Positions 5,544-5,999 of a stretch of DNA of 5,999 bases are shown here, one piece after another (within the stretch, counting starts at the first letter, position 1; each line of letters opens with the position of its first letter). Below the pieces are notes generated by a model. It was not told where the DNA came from and ran no database searches. It saw nothing but the letters and a program-made list of their open reading frames with translations. The stretch covers positions 1 to 5,999 of the forward strand of contig USCL01000231.1 of assembly GCA_900553145.1 (NCBI GenBank), written 5' to 3'. The position numbers were made by a program, and so were the translations under genes. The stretch comes from an uncultured Desulfovibrio sp. GTDB taxonomy: Bacteria > Desulfobacterota > Desulfovibrionia > Desulfovibrionales > Desulfovibrionaceae.

Positions 5544-5999
5544 GTGAACATCCCCAAGTCCTCATTTTCCCTTTCCAAGGATGAATACGAAGGCACCGGC
5601 AAGCGCCTGTTCATCGGTCTGGTGATCGGTACGGCCATCTTGCTCTGCGCGCTGCTGCTGCTCATCTGGCTTGTCCCGACCGTCGGCTTCGCGGCCATCC
5701 ATCCGTGGCTCCCGTTCGTCGCGGGCACCGCCTTCGGCACGGCCATCCTTGCGATCATCTGGCTTTCCGTGGGGCTGGTGCTCCATGCCTACACGGGGAA
5801 GCCCATACTCGGCACCTCACGCCTGCGCGGCATCACCATCCGCCTCTTGTTGCCGATCATGGAACTCATGGGCCGGATGATGCGCATCCCGGTGGCCGCC
5901 GTGCGCCGCTCCTTCATCAAGGTCAACAACGAGCTGGTCCTGAGCAGCGGCATCCAATGCGAGCCGCGCCAGCTCCTCGTGCTCCTGCCCCACTGCATC
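5544..5999 (+). CDS. DUF116 membrane protein, N-terminal part
   Basis: The frame runs from a GTG at 5544 to the right edge, 152 residues without a stop; the C-terminus is outside. A short polar N-terminus (1-21) precedes two hydrophobic segments at about 22-44 and 56-80, consistent with two membrane helices. A basic stretch follows, then VRRSFIKVNNELV and, at the very edge, LLVLLPHCI. The VNNELV and LPHC features are what I associate with DUF116, a family of unknown function whose C-terminal domain contains conserved Cys residues, absent here. The start is uncertain: only a poor GGGGCG-like site precedes it, but no other ATG or GTG in this frame lies nearby upstream. In Desulfovibrio-type genomes such a gene tends to follow fmt and precede an rRNA methyltransferase gene (from memory). 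Function unknown; a metal or redox role is only a guess from the Cys-rich C-terminal domain of the family. Confidence 0.75.
   Translation, partial: MNIPKSSFSLSKDEYEGTGKRLFIGLVIGTAILLCALLLLIWLVPTVGFAAIHPWLPFVAGTAFGTAILAIIWLSVGLVLHAYTGKPILGTSRLRGITIRLLLPIMELMGRMMRIPVAAVRRSFIKVNNELVLSSGIQCEPRQLLVLLPHCI

Overview
The window looks like chromosomal DNA from a GC-rich deltaproteobacterium, most likely of the Desulfovibrio group (Desulfovibrionaceae). The reasons are the GC-rich codon usage, the run def-fmt followed by a membrane DUF116 protein, a DHH phosphoesterase of the type I associate with that group, and a fmt-downstream intergenic element rich in CCCTCCCCCGG-type sequence. The assignment rests on gene order and protein character recalled from memory; no database search was possible.

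Layout. Positions 1-874 (minus) hold a DHH-family phosphoesterase cut by the left edge. It diverges from maf (967-1635, plus), a nucleotide pyrophosphatase. maf meets, tail to tail with a 12-base gap, a minus-strand gene for an unusually long type IV prepilin-like protein (1648-2589). That gene is clearly more AT-rich than its surroundings in its 3' half. Upstream on the same strand lies a tRNA-dihydrouridine synthase (2676-3683). A 170-base divergent intergenic region with several symmetric sequence motifs separates it from def (3854-4372, plus), which abuts fmt (4373-5377) with no gap. After fmt comes a structured intergenic stretch (5378-5543) with mutually exclusive inverted repeats, then the start of a DUF116 membrane protein (5544 to the right edge).

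How the genes relate. Def and Fmt are the two formyl-cycle enzymes of bacterial translation initiation: Fmt formylates initiator Met-tRNA and Def removes the formyl group from new proteins. The dihydrouridine synthase modifies tRNA, so the middle of the window is a translation neighbourhood. Maf and the DHH protein are housekeeping nucleotide or nucleic-acid hydrolases. The prepilin is the outlier: no pilus assembly gene is visible beside it.

I found no tRNA, rRNA, CRISPR array, transposase or obvious new multi-gene system. The most interesting items are the lone mosaic-composition prepilin with a dyad before it, the competing hairpins between fmt and the DUF116 gene, and the dyad and helical-phase direct repeat between the dihydrouridine synthase gene and def.
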